From assembly GCA_914767715.1 (NCBI GenBank), contig OU612075.1, positions 2,912,001 to 2,976,000 on the forward strand: a stretch of DNA of 64,000 bases. Direction: 5' to 3'. The notes under the pieces were generated by a model. That model was not told the DNA's origin. It worked only from the letters and a program-made list of their open reading frames with translations, and ran no database searches. A program made the translations under genes and the position numbers. Source of the stretch: Membranipora membranacea. Taxonomy: Eukaryota; Bryozoa; Gymnolaemata; Cheilostomatida; Membraniporidae. Shown here piece after piece: positions 35,736 to 49,100 of this stretch; position 1 is the stretch's first letter, and each line of letters opens with the position of its first letter.

Positions 35736-38700
35736 AGCGAAGCCCTGGGGCTATAAAAACAACGGAGGCAAGAAGTTCAACTTGAAGTTCAAGTTCACAG
35801 TCTTCAAGTTGATCTTTATAACAGCAGAGTAATCTCACAGCATCTGGTAGTCTTACTGCTACTAATCCAGCCCAGAGCATTAGGCATACACCAACAGTTA
35901 CAAGCAAACAGCTTAGAGTTACTCTAGAGAAAGAAGTCCTCATCACACCTGCAGACCGTTAATAAATATCTTCAACAAACAGAAATGTCGCCTAAATACA
36001 TCAAAACTCCTGAAGAGATTGTTGTTTTTTAAACAGCTCTGTTATCATTGATATTACAGCTTATGGAGTAATTTCCTTATGTAAGATTGTAAAATTACTA
36101 AGAGACAAGGATTTAATCATAGATAGCATAGCAATGTACCCAATAATCCTGTGCACTTGAAAAAACCTGTGTGCTAGCTATGAATGAACACTACGCAACT
36201 ACACCAATACTTCCGTTAGCTACTTGTCACATTTTCTACTTGTATGCTATTGTTACTTATAAACACAAGGCAGTAAAGATGGGCACAACTTGCTACGAGA
36301 ACAGCAGCAGCAAAGACTATAAAGTCATTGGCAGCAGCTTCTAAGCAGATATCAAATTAGGCATTTCATAGCCGGTGCTGCTTCAGCTCATCCAATCAGT
36401 GAAGCCAAAAGTATAAGCCAGACCACATTGTAATCATTGAATATATATCGATGATTGTAATTAATCTGATGCCTACTATAACAATAGATCACTTGTTTTC
36501 ACAGAGTAAGGATAAATTAGGAGTTCTCTTTTGTTGCAATAAAGTTGTGATTATTAAAATCATGTTCTATAGACGGCCTATGCAGTGATATCAATTCATG
36601 GATTAGTGGTAAAATACCCAGTATGACGATTTGTGAAGAAATTACATCATTGTATAATTTTGTGTCAGTAATTGGATCCTGCCAAAATTAACGTAATGCA
36701 TAGTCTGATTATACCAGTAACAAGCTTTTAAAACTCAGGCAAATGTTTACAAGGGGTTGGCGGTAGCATTACTGAACTTCTGGACCAATAAAAGACGAGA
36801 AATTGTTTCCAGCAATCAAGCATAAATTGCCATGTGCTTGTTCAGGGTCAGATATGTTCCCCTTATCCATGAATACATATCAGTGGGCCTATGACTTTGA
36901 TCGATTGTCAGTCCTACTATATTGAAAGGCATCATGGCAAGAGAATCACCAAGAAGACTTTGTCCGTCCTGGTGTAATAGTGGAGGGATATGGCACAAGT
37001 AAGGACATCAACGCAACAGCAATAGCTTTCCTTCGCTTAATCTCTCCACCACCGAGCCCCAGGGAGAGTAGATACAGTGAACTGAATTTCAGATCTAAAA
37101 AAAAATTGAGCAAAGAGCTGGGAAGCAGGAGATAATGTAGACTGAAATGAAGAGAATGAAGTAAAAGTATCAATGTTGAATAGAATGGATGCTTTTAGCC
37201 ATCTGTACATGTAAAATTGTGACTTGAAACTGAACCTTGAAAACTTGTATCTGCATGTACGATATTCGTACATCATCCAGGTTCTATTTACAAGTCAAGG
37301 GAGAAGAAAGCCAACTGTATGATTTCTTATGTATATACCATGATCTTTATTATATCCAACTTTGTATTCAGACGATGTAGATGGTCAGAAAATAAAGAAG
37401 CTCCTCAATCAATATGGTCTGCTTACTCCAGCTTACTTTCAAAAAAACATTTTTGGCGCAAGGCCCTATAATTCTAAAGCAATCGTGGACTAGTGAGAAC
37501 ATGTTAATAATGAAAAATTTAAATTTAAAATCTAGGTATTATTATATTAAAGCCCCATTAATTTGGTAATAGTCTACAATAGAACAACAACATAGACCTG
37601 TTGGGTAATAATATTAGCTATAGTTTTGTTTAGCTAGTTTGGGTGTGACTTTACAACTTTCACCCGATAACCTGCTAATTTTTATACAGTGATTAGGTTA
37701 AGTAATAAATGATAGCTAGTATTATTATTTCCAGCCTGTGCGAGATAATGAGTTTTGCCTACTACGAAAACTTAATTTAAGGAGAAAACTTTCTATTCAT
37801 TACCCAATTTCATAAACCCTTATAATTTTAAGAAATTCATTATTGGTAGCGAATAAGCTTCTAGGCATTCCTCTGGTAGTTTAATATTAGACAGCCAAAA
37901 ATATTCATCTGCAAAACACCTGAAACCAAGAAGTTAAGGATATATAAGCTCCCTGCTAAAAGTTAGTATTGAATAATGGATTGGAGTAGAAGTTGCCCTC
38001 TCTTATTACATGGTCAGATAACTTTTTTTAGATACAGCTATCGGAGAAAACAGTTGTATTTTTGAGCCAAAAACAGTTAAGGATAGAAGTGTTGAATGCG
38101 TTCGGATAGATCTAATACCGCACAAGAAGAGCAAAGCTACAACGTGGTTATGCAAGGTAGTCCGCCTATCCTTTTGTTGATCCTGAAGTTGATATCGCCA
38201 CAAAAATGATGTGCTGGTTGACATCAATATTATAGGGTATTATATGGGTTCGCTCTTCCGATCCAATCTGGGAAACATAAACTTTAAAAATATCAAAACA
38301 ATATCATGTCTGATGGTTTGATCACAAAACCTGCTAGCACTAAAATAGCTATAAAGAAACTGTGATTGATTGGTCGTTTCTAGACTCGCCAATATTTGAA
38401 TACCAGCTGCGGGATTATAAAAGTACCAGGTATTTACAGATTGGAGGAAATAAATTACAGATTATGAGTACAAGTTTGTATCATCGATCATATCGAAATG
38501 TTGACTGGGGCGCATTATTGTAGGGACACAACGACATACAGTAGCACTACGGTTCACTCACTCACTCAAGTTCATTGATTTGCAGCCAACAGTCTGGGTG
38601 TAATGATGATAAATCGAGCAATTAGGATCGGTATCTGAATCTAAATATTGCAAACTGCCTAAATTTTTTAAAGAATTTGAAATTTCAAACTGATGGCAGT

Positions 38701-40156
38701 CTAGACTGCAACTCTAACTCTCCCTTGGAGTATTTCTTGTTAAAGTTATTTAAGATTAACATTGGCTATGAGTCGATTGAGTGACTCAAATGAGGAGCAA
38801 TAACACAACGTCACAATAGCTGTACTGAAAGAACGCATACAACAAACCAAAATTATTCTGACATTGATCCCTTATCAAAATATTAAATAATTAAGAAGAA
38901 TGCTTTGCCTGAAGACGAATGCCCCTCCTCTCTAGCGCAAGTTATTTAGCAGAAATGTACACTTGGAACTTTGGAGTTATCCTACTGATGATTATGAGGA
39001 AATAACTCTTAAACTGTAGTTTCCTATTGACAGGTTTTCTATAGGGATTCTAAGAGTGTTGCTAGCCTCGAAAATATAGTCTCAAACAAAACCAGTCTAA
39101 TATTATTCTATGGGGAAATCCCAAGCTGCAAGTAGTAAAGAAACTTCTTCTGAGGAGAATATCTATATCTGTTGATTGTTGAGGATGTGATGTAATTGGG
39201 CCCACTCCCTGAACTTTCTTCTAAAACAGAAGAAGCACCTTTTGTCTTGGCAGATCAAAGAATAAGATCTATTGTCACTTTCACATATTTATTAACTAGC
39301 CAAGTTCAGGTAGTAGTTTTCTACTTTTACTCACTGTTTGTAAATTGTAGTACCAACCACAGGGGAGTGAGCTAGTAATCAGTCCAATGTTAATGCAACA
39401 AGGACAACTTCTCATTGGTTTTAGCCTATGAATCTGGTATGCATAAGCCGTAAAAGACCATGTAGGTGGTCTTAGAGCTTAGGCCTATAACTTTAAATAT
39501 TAATAACTTTTATAGCTCACTGCAATTAACTGTACTTCTATTCCATTATATTCAAATCACAACCATCATTCTCCCTGCAACCATGGCTTGGCTCACTTTG
39601 ACAGCAAGTGAAGTTAGCCAAGATAGTGTGCCATTTTCTCTGCAAGCATTGACAGACATTTCTATAAACATGCTAAGCAGCGTCAGCTTTGTGCGTAGCA
39701 CTATACAATCAGCTGAATCTACACTGAACAGAATATCGGTTTATGGTGTCTTGAAGACATCGCAATGACAGAGCACGAAACCTGAAACTTTTTGTGTCAA
39801 TTCTTTCTTAGTTAAGTGTGTGCAACTTATAGCCCCTGATTGGTGACATATAACTCTGATTATCTCACTGAATACTTCTATGATTTAAGTCATGTTTTGG
39901 TCGGCATGCTTAAGATCCAATCTGCTGTTGATCGACAAAACCTTCTCTAGAGCCCGGGTCGGCCCATAGCGATGTTGCCATTTCCCGATCGCATTGTTCC
40001 ACTTTACTATTCCCATGCTTCCTTGAGTTTTTACAGCTCAAGATTCTCTTAGTTTGTAATGAATGAAAGAAGTTGGGTATGTTACAGGTTGGAGCAACAA
40101 CTAGTGATTTCAAGTATATTCAGGTTTATCTATACCAAGTAGTCCATAGTGATACC

Positions 40157-43100
40157 ATGAGTAAGAGGAGGGGAAACCCAGACGGAAACCCACCAATGTG
40201 TGTTAAGCAGGCTAAGACAGACAAACCAACCAGAGCCAGTCAGCGTAAGTGTCAAAAGGTTACACAATTTGTAAAGCTTACGAATAGTTTTAGTCCATAA
40301 TGCTAGTGAGTTGATGCTGACAAATGAAGGCAATGAATGGCTAATGGCTTAGGCTTGGTGCCCAATTTTAGGAGTTGCATGACCCTTGCAGTGGTACACC
40401 ATGTAAATCACAAAATAGTGCAATCACTATGTGATACCTATCTTAAGATTCCAGCAGTGTCAGAATTCTACGACTCTACGAGTAACATTTTGGGCTAAAG
40501 TCTAATTGTGAACATGAATCGCTTTTGCTAGTGGATGACCTGTATATTAGGATTTCCTTCCAGATTTCATTCCTGCATGTAGCAGTCAGTAAATCCTTCA
40601 TACACCATATATATTCAGAGTTATACATCTCATAAAACAGCTCTGTTATCAGAAAGATGCTTTTTAATGGCATGTCTTCAATTGAAAAATAAGAGTTCAA
40701 TAATAAAAAATATTTTCGTATCAGCCACTTAAATTTACCCTTGTTACACAGTTTATAGTTTTAGCACAAATAAATAACTGGTATATCAATGCTAAGATGA
40801 CTGAGGAGTTATAAAAATAGTGTGTGTGATGTTTTACCAACATACTGTACCATATCAGTTGGCTCCTAGTCTTAATTTGACAGGCTGGTGTTTCATAATA
40901 CCTTGAATATTTATTTTGTGGTATACTCCAGGCTATACAATTGGTTACCAGACAAATCTCAATCTAACACCGGGCAGTAAACAATTTCCAGAGATCAAAA
41001 CGGAGCACGTCACTGTAGATGAGTTGATTGCAGCTTCAAGAGGAATGGAAATATCATATATGTGTATTGATGGAGATATTCCACCTCAAATGGACACCAT
41101 AGCACCGAATCTTCAGTGGCTAGAACTTAGATCTCTATCTCACAATGCAGAGCTACAAAGGTTTGTAATATAATCGTTGGACGTTTATAGCAATATTGAT
41201 GATTTTTGGATTTTTTAAGAGAGTTGTCTTCCCATGGCGTGATTTCTGAGCGATTTTAGAGATTTTTCAGAAAATAAAATGTTGGCGACTTTTAAAAACG
41301 TTCAGAAACTTCGCATTACAAGGCAGCTATTCAAAAACGTTGACACTGCTAAAAGCGTACAGAAAAACGTCCTAGTGTAAACTCACCTTAACAGAGGGAG
41401 AATCGGGGCTATACGTTTCTAAATTAAACAATTCACTTTCCATAAGAAAACAATTTCATATTGGTTGGTACACAAGTATTTCAAAGGGTTGTCTTTTCTT
41501 GTTCAAAAAGAAGACAACATACTACTAATTATGCGGGTTAGAAAAATGTGGGTTAAAATCTCAAGTTCTGTCTCTGTCCGAAGACTGAGAAATAATGGTG
41601 CCCTAAAGACTTACTTTGCAGCTGCAATTTTGTATCACATCTTATTATCCATATTTTATTCTATCATGTGAGCGATTTCCAGCTTTAGAAGCCAAATATT
41701 GACGAAGTTATGGTCTCTCAAACCTTCAAGCTGATGACCTTCAATTGGCATTGGGAATCAGCGGGCAATCCTTGTGGGACGTCACAACCGTCCTACTTAT
41801 TATGATATACTAGTAGATCGGATGATGATCAAAACACTCAGAGATTTAGAGGGTCTTGAACCCCGGTCCAAATGGCCCAGCAACGCAACGGTAGCCATCG
41901 GCGTTGCCTGCTGGTATAAAGGACCCGGGTTCGAGTACCACCGAGGTCTGAATTTTGATCATCATCTTATTTGTTGGGTTATTAATATAATAGGTATGAT
42001 GCGTTGTGACGTCCCACAAGGATTGCCTGCTGATTCTTAATGTCGATTGACTGCCGTCACTTTGAAAGTTTGAGAGACCACAACTTTCGCAATATTTGGA
42101 TTCTACAGCTGGAAATCGCGTTCATGATAGAATTGAATATGGAGAATAAGATGTGGTACAAAATAGCAGCCTCATAGTAAGTCGTTAAACTTCCACTCAT
42201 GCAAATTTGTGCTCATTGAATTCTGCATAGCTTCGAGATAATTAATTGGGACTTTAATCTTATAATTGTCACCTAATGGGCATATAATTTGCACAAACTG
42301 ATATTCAAAATCAGGGCATGAAATCTACACACCAGCTGATGACGTGTACAATTTGCACTAGTAAGACGGTAACTTTATCACCTGTTGAGGTAGATAATTA
42401 ATTTCATACCCTAAATTTGACGATAAGTTTGTGCAAATTATTTACTCATTAGTTTTGAGCTATACAGAATTCTATAAGCACACATTTGGCTGTGTGGCAG
42501 CAGTGGTTTAAGGGCACTACCACCATGTTTGGCGCCAAGTTGCTTTCAGTTTGCAAGGAAAACAGTGTGTACCTGGGGCATCGATTGAACCCAGTAGTCA
42601 GTGATTCGAACCCTGGACCTCTATAAAATATCCCTTAAAAACCTGATAATCATAGAGACCCTTGAAAAGTGCGAATCATTATTCGGAAAACATTCAAATA
42701 TGTAAGATTCACTAACAAGGTCGTTATAAAACTGTTTATGAAGTATGCTTATTGTTACAGTATCAAAGCACTGACCAGACTCTCCACTATGATTATCAGC
42801 GAAAAAAAGATTCAACATACTACCATCCCTGAGAGCATCGGTCAGCTGACTAATCTCACCTCACTGAGTATCAGCGGCGACTCACTCACTACCATCCCTG
42901 AGAGCATCGGTCAGCTGACTAATCTCACCTCACTGAGTATCAGCGGCGACTCACTCACTACTATCCCTGAGAGCATCGGTCAGCTGACTAATCTCACCTC
43001 ACTGAGTATCAGCGGCGACTCACTCACTACCATCTCTGAGAGCATCGGTCAGCTGACTAATCTCACCTCACTGAGTATCAGTGGCTCCTCACTTACTACC

Positions 43101-46100
43101 ATCCCTGAGAGCATCGGTCAGCTGAGTAATCTCACCTCACTGAGTATCAGCGGCGACTCACTCACTACCATCCCTGAGAGCATCGGTCAGCTGACTAATC
43201 TCACCTCACTAAGTATCAGTGGCTCCTCACTTACTACCATCCCTGAGAGCATCGGTCAGCTGAGTAATCTCACCTCACTGAGTATCAGCGGCGACTCACT
43301 CACTACCATCCCTGAGAGCATCAGTCAGCTGACTAATCTCACCTCACTGAGTATCAGCGGCGACTCACTCACTACTATCCCTGAGAGCATCGGTCAGCTG
43401 ACTAATCTCACCTCGCTGAGTATCAGCGGCGACTCACTCACTACCATCCCTGAGAGCATCGGTCAGCTGACTAATCTCACCTCACTGAGTATCAGCGGCG
43501 ACTCACTCACTACCATACCTGAGAGCATCGGTCAGCTGACTAATCTCACCACAGTGAGTATCAGCTGCTACTCACACACTGTCATGCCTGAGAGCATCGG
43601 TCAGCTGACTAATCTCACCTCACTGAGTATCAGCGGCAACTCACTCACTACCATCCCTGAGAGCATCGGTCAGCTGACTAATCTCACCTCACTGCGTATC
43701 CGGAATGACTCACTCACTACCATACCTGAGAGCATCGGTCAGCTGACTAATCTCACCTCACTGAGTATCGACGGCCCCTCACTTACTACCATCCCTGAGA
43801 GCATCGGTCAGCTGACTAATCTCACCTCACTGAGTATCAGTGGCTTCTCACTTACTACCATCCCTGAGAGCATCGGTCAGCTGACTAATCTCACCTCACT
43901 GCGTATCCGGAATGACTCACTCACTACCATACCTGAGAGCATCGGTCAGCTGATTAATCTCACCACACTGAGTATCAGCGGCGACTCACTCACTACCATC
44001 CCTGAGAGCATCGGTCAGCTGACTAATCTCACCTCACTGCGTATCCGGAATTACTCACTCACTACCATACCTGAGAGCATCGGTCAGCTGACTAATCTCA
44101 CCTCACTGAGTATCAGCGGCAACTCACTCACTACCATCCCTGAGAGCATCGGTCAGCTGACTAATCTCACCTCACTGCGTATCCGGAATGACTCACTCAC
44201 TACCATACCTGAGAGCATCGGTCAGCTGACTAATCTCACCTCACTGAGTATCGACGGCCCCTCACTTACTACCATCCCTGAGAGCATCGGTCAGCTGACT
44301 AATCTCACCTCACTGAGTATCAGTGGCTTCTCACTTACTACCATCCCTGAGAGCATCGGTCAGCTGACTAATCTCACCTCACTGCGTATCCGGAATGACT
44401 CACTCACTACCATACCTGAGAGCATCGGTCAGCTGATTAATCTCACCACACTGAGTATCAGCGGCGACTCACTCACTACCATACCTGAGAGCATCGGTCA
44501 GCTGACTAATCTCCCCTCACTGCGTATCCGGAATGACTCACTCACTACCATACCTGAGAGCATCGGTCAGCTGACTAATCTCACCTCACTGACTATCGAC
44601 GGCCCCTCACTCACTACCATACCTGAGAGCATCGGTCAGCTGACTAATCTCACCACACTGAGTATCAGCGGCGACTCACTCACTACCATACCTGAGAGCA
44701 TCGGTCAGCTGACTAATCTCACCTCACTGGATATCAGCGGAAACTCACTTACTACCATACCTGAGAGCATCGGTCAGCTGATTAATCTCACCACACTGAG
44801 TATCAGCGGCGACTCACTCACTACCATACCTGAGAGCATCGGTCAGCTGACTAATCTCACCACACTGAGTATCAGCGGCAGCTCACTCACTACCATACCT
44901 GTGAGCATCGGTCAGCTGACTAATCTCACCTCACAGGATATCAGCAGAAACTCACTTACTACCATACCTGAGAGCATTGGTCAGCTGACTAATCTCACCT
45001 CACTGAGTATCTACGGCTACTCACTCACTACCATACCTGAGAGCATCGGTCAGCTGACTAATCTCACCTCACTGAGTATCAGTGGCTTCTCACTTACTAC
45101 CATCCCTGAGAGCATCGGTCAGCTGACTAATCTCACCTCACTGAATATCAGCGGAAACTCACTTACTACCATACCTGAGAGCATTGGTCAGCTGACTAAT
45201 CTCACCTCACTGAGTATCTACGGCTACTCACTCACTACCATACCTGAGAGCATCGGTCAGCTGACTAATCTCACCTCACTGAGTATCCACGGCCCCTCAC
45301 TCACTACCATACCTGAGAGCATCGGTCAGCTGACTAATCTCACCTCACTGGATATCAGCGGCAACTCATTTACTACCATCCCTGATGGCATCGGTCAGCT
45401 GACTAATCTCACCTCACTGGATATCAGCGGAAACTCACTTACTACCATCCCTGAGAGCATCGGTCAGCTGACTAATCTCACCTCACTGAGTATCAGCGGC
45501 GACTCACTCACTACCATCTCTGAGAGCATCGGTCAGCTGACTAATCTCACCTCACTGAGTATCAGTGGCTCCTCACTTACTACCATCCCTGAGAGCATCG
45601 GTCAGCTGAGTAATCTCACCTCACTGAGTATCAGCGGCGACTCACTCACTACCATCCCTGAGAGCATCGGTCAGCTGACTAATCTCACCTCACTAAGTAT
45701 CAGTGGCTCCTCACTTACTACCATCCCTGAGAGCATCGGTCAGCTGAGTAATCTCACCTCACTGAGTATCAGCGGCGACTCACTCACTACCATCCCTGAG
45801 AGCATCAGTCAGCTGACTAATCTCACCACACTGAGTATCAGCTGCTTCTCACTCACTACCATCCCTGAGAGCATCGGTCAGCTGACTAATCTCACCTCAC
45901 TGAGTATCAGTGGCTACTCACTCTCTACCATACCTGAGAGCATCGGTCAGCTGACTAATCTCACCTCACTGAGTATCAAAGGCCCCTCACTCACTACCAT
46001 ACCAGAAAACATCTTCAACATTATGACACTACAACAGCTCAGATGTCATGGCTGTTTATCTCTAACATCACCACCTCGAGAGGTCTGTGCTCAGGGCCTT

Positions 46101-49100
46101 TTTGCTGTTAGAAGGTACTTCAATGACATGCACTTGGAGAGAGGGCGTAACCAGCGACTTATACCTGTTACGGTTATTGGGAATAGCAAAGCAGGGAAAA
46201 CAAGTCTGGTGTTGAGTGTTCAACAAAATAAAAGAGTATTAACTGAACGGTATCCTGCTGAAAACAAATTGGATGAGGCAACAAGAGTCTTCAAAGTATG
46301 CGAGGCAGAGGTCACTAACACTTCTAAATTGGTATTTTCTGACTTTGGAGGGCAAAAGATTTACAATTTTTCATACCAATTAAGCTTCAAAGCCCGATGT
46401 CTGCCGCTACTTGTAATAGATATTGCAGAATTTGACAGATTAGCCTCAAGAGATGGGGAGGAAGCTGCATGCCAAGAAGTCTGTATTAAGTGGCTGACAC
46501 ACTTATATCTCTCATGTCCGAGTCTCGGCCGACCGACAATAGTCCTTACACATTGTGATAGAGTTACTGATCAATGCCTACAAGATCGAATGCAACAGCT
46601 TGTGAACACTACAGAAACTTTACGTATGAGGATCATCAAGGAAGAGAACAGAGTAGGATCTACATTGAGCCCATTCTTTATCATGGCTAGCTTCGCAGAT
46701 ATCACTGAACCGTTTGTAAGGACAGAAAACATTGCCAACCTCTCAAAGACCTCTAATCTAGCTGACATTGAGAAACTTAAACTATTCCTTGAAGCTGCAG
46801 GATCTAAGATTATCACTGAATTACCAGCAAGCTGGTACCGAATACTCATCAAAATAACGAGTGACAAAGACAAGCCGTTCTTCACACTATCTGAGATAGA
46901 TGAGCTCTTTCCTGATGACACTGATCATGTCGCACTTCAGTATCTTCATGATTCAGGCCGAATTATGTGGTTCAAGAGTGTCAAAGGTCTCTCCTCCTTC
47001 ATTTTCCATCGTCCTGAGGTTCTCACTGCTCTTATTGAGACACTGTATAATCACACTCAAGATGTCGCCTGGGTTACACGATTAGCTAACTTTACCTCAT
47101 ATATGTGGGCTGGAAAGACAATCGAGACTAGCAAATATACGGAGATGGTCAATCAGTTTCAATCGACAGGTGTTATGGAAGCTGCATTGCTCCATAATAT
47201 ACTAGAACAAGAATCAGAGCTTCACCCTGACACTGGAATTGAAGTCCTGAAAACTTTCCACCTTATACACAAGTTCGCAGACAAATGTATCATCCCTTAC
47301 TTTGCTACCAGGAAAATCTCTATTCCTGCCATTCATACTCATCTCATCCCACTTAAAGTAGATCTGTTTCTGCGAGGTCTACCTGTCCCCACGTATGTCT
47401 ACTCACTCATCACGGCGGCATATCTAGACATCAATGTGAACCCAGTCAATCATGTCGAGGCTGGAAGGAATGGCGCTACTGTCACAGAGATCATCGGCCT
47501 GTTCAAATACCTTGTTCACGATGAATCTGCAAGACGTGTGACATTGATTATCCTCAGCCCAGCAACGAGAATCTGTGAGGCATGGAGGGATCAATTGGAC
47601 ACGTTGAGCAAACTAACAACTGAATTGAAAACTGTGTGGAAGGCTGTCCGTTATGAAAGTGTTTTCTATTGCTCACATTGTCTGCTGAACAACATACAAA
47701 ACCCAACTACACATGTCGATCCTGCTTGGCTCGAGCAGCCAACACTACTAGAGAGAAGATTCTCAGGGGATGAGACATGCTACTGCCGACATAGGAAGAA
47801 TAGTGAGGCTGAGCAATCGATTCCACTCCCGCTCATGTATCCATGTAAGAAGATAAGCTGGAAAAATCGTTGCCTTTTTAAGACATATTCAGATCACTTT
47901 TGATTTGCGATCATTGCGCTTCTTTGACAGCTCATCTCAATCCCTTTTATGGCAAGACGTTGTTCCCAAACTATGATTTTAAAGCATTCTAATTGTGAAA
48001 TTATTGAACAATAGTATTTACTGAATCTTTTCATGTAGAAATCTAGTTTCAGGTTTTTTGACAGAGATGTTGGGTTGAAATCACATTTTATGCTTACAAA
48101 TTTTGGTCAAAGCAGATTTAAAAAGAAGGGTATAAAATAATGATAGAGTTTATTTGGTTTATTATACTTGCTGTTCTCATTACAGGTTTGACCAGCAGCG
48201 AGCAAGGACATGATAGATTACAAGACTACGTGACAAATCTCACAGCTCTGTCAGGTAAGACAGATAAGTCAGCTCCGACAGGGCTTCATAATAATTCAAT
48301 CTAACCATGGATTACGATTAAAATCCTCTTAGACTACAAGAAATGTTCAGAACAATGCAATATTGAATACTTATTCGCAGGCTGCATGTTAGGTTAAGAA
48401 AATTGAAAAAAAAATTTTAATTGAATCCAATTTAAAGCAACTCGATACAAATGGAAGAAACTGCATTATAAAGCTGGTTGAATTGCTTTAAAATATAGCG
48501 TTTAATCTGTTTATTCCCATTTTCGTGCATAGCTTAAGCATCGTTGTAGCAGTTATTACCACTAAAACTACATTAATTTATTTTCATAGATAAGTCGCAA
48601 GTGATGAAGCTGCTTATGGAAAAGTATCCACTGGACACGAGCGACATCAGACTGTTATGTGATCTTAGTGATCAGTACATCATACCCTATACACAAACCC
48701 ATGTGAAACGATGTGGGCTCGTGCTATTCAACAAAGATGGTAGAGTTAACGCGCTAGAGGAGGCCTATACTATAGAAGATGGCCTCACAAGTGCAGGCAT
48801 TGAGACGAAGAAGACGGAATGGTCTAGTGCTATACAGCTATTTGACTCGATAAAAACTCAAATCACAGAACTGGTCTCATGTGGACTGTCCCTACTCGTG
48901 ATGTCCATCATGTCACATGGTATAGCTGGAATGCTAACAGGAAGTGACCACACACAGGCAATCATTTCTGACATCCTCAAAGAAACAGAAAAACAGCTAC
49001 CAGAACACATACCTTTGGTAAGAAGAGCTATTAATATCTTGTTCCCTTATGTCATTTTTGGGATAGTTTCACAGGGTTTACATTAGATCTACCAGTACGA

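Larger units (their letters stand above)
31318..40156. other. Gene-poor interval with small repeats
   Basis: About 8.8 kb with no convincing coding exon on either strand; the open frames are short and lack family-like content. It holds several family B foldback copies, the TAGCCTG foldback, a G13 run near 33970, and the 16-bp minisatellite at 34880-35735. The part after about 36000 shows nothing recognisable. The upstream control region of the LRR-Roc-COR-caspase gene must lie at its right end. Confidence 0.55.

Noticed and set aside
46571-46921. Minus-strand frame opposite Roc-COR
   Set aside because: Antisense shadow of a well-supported coding exon.
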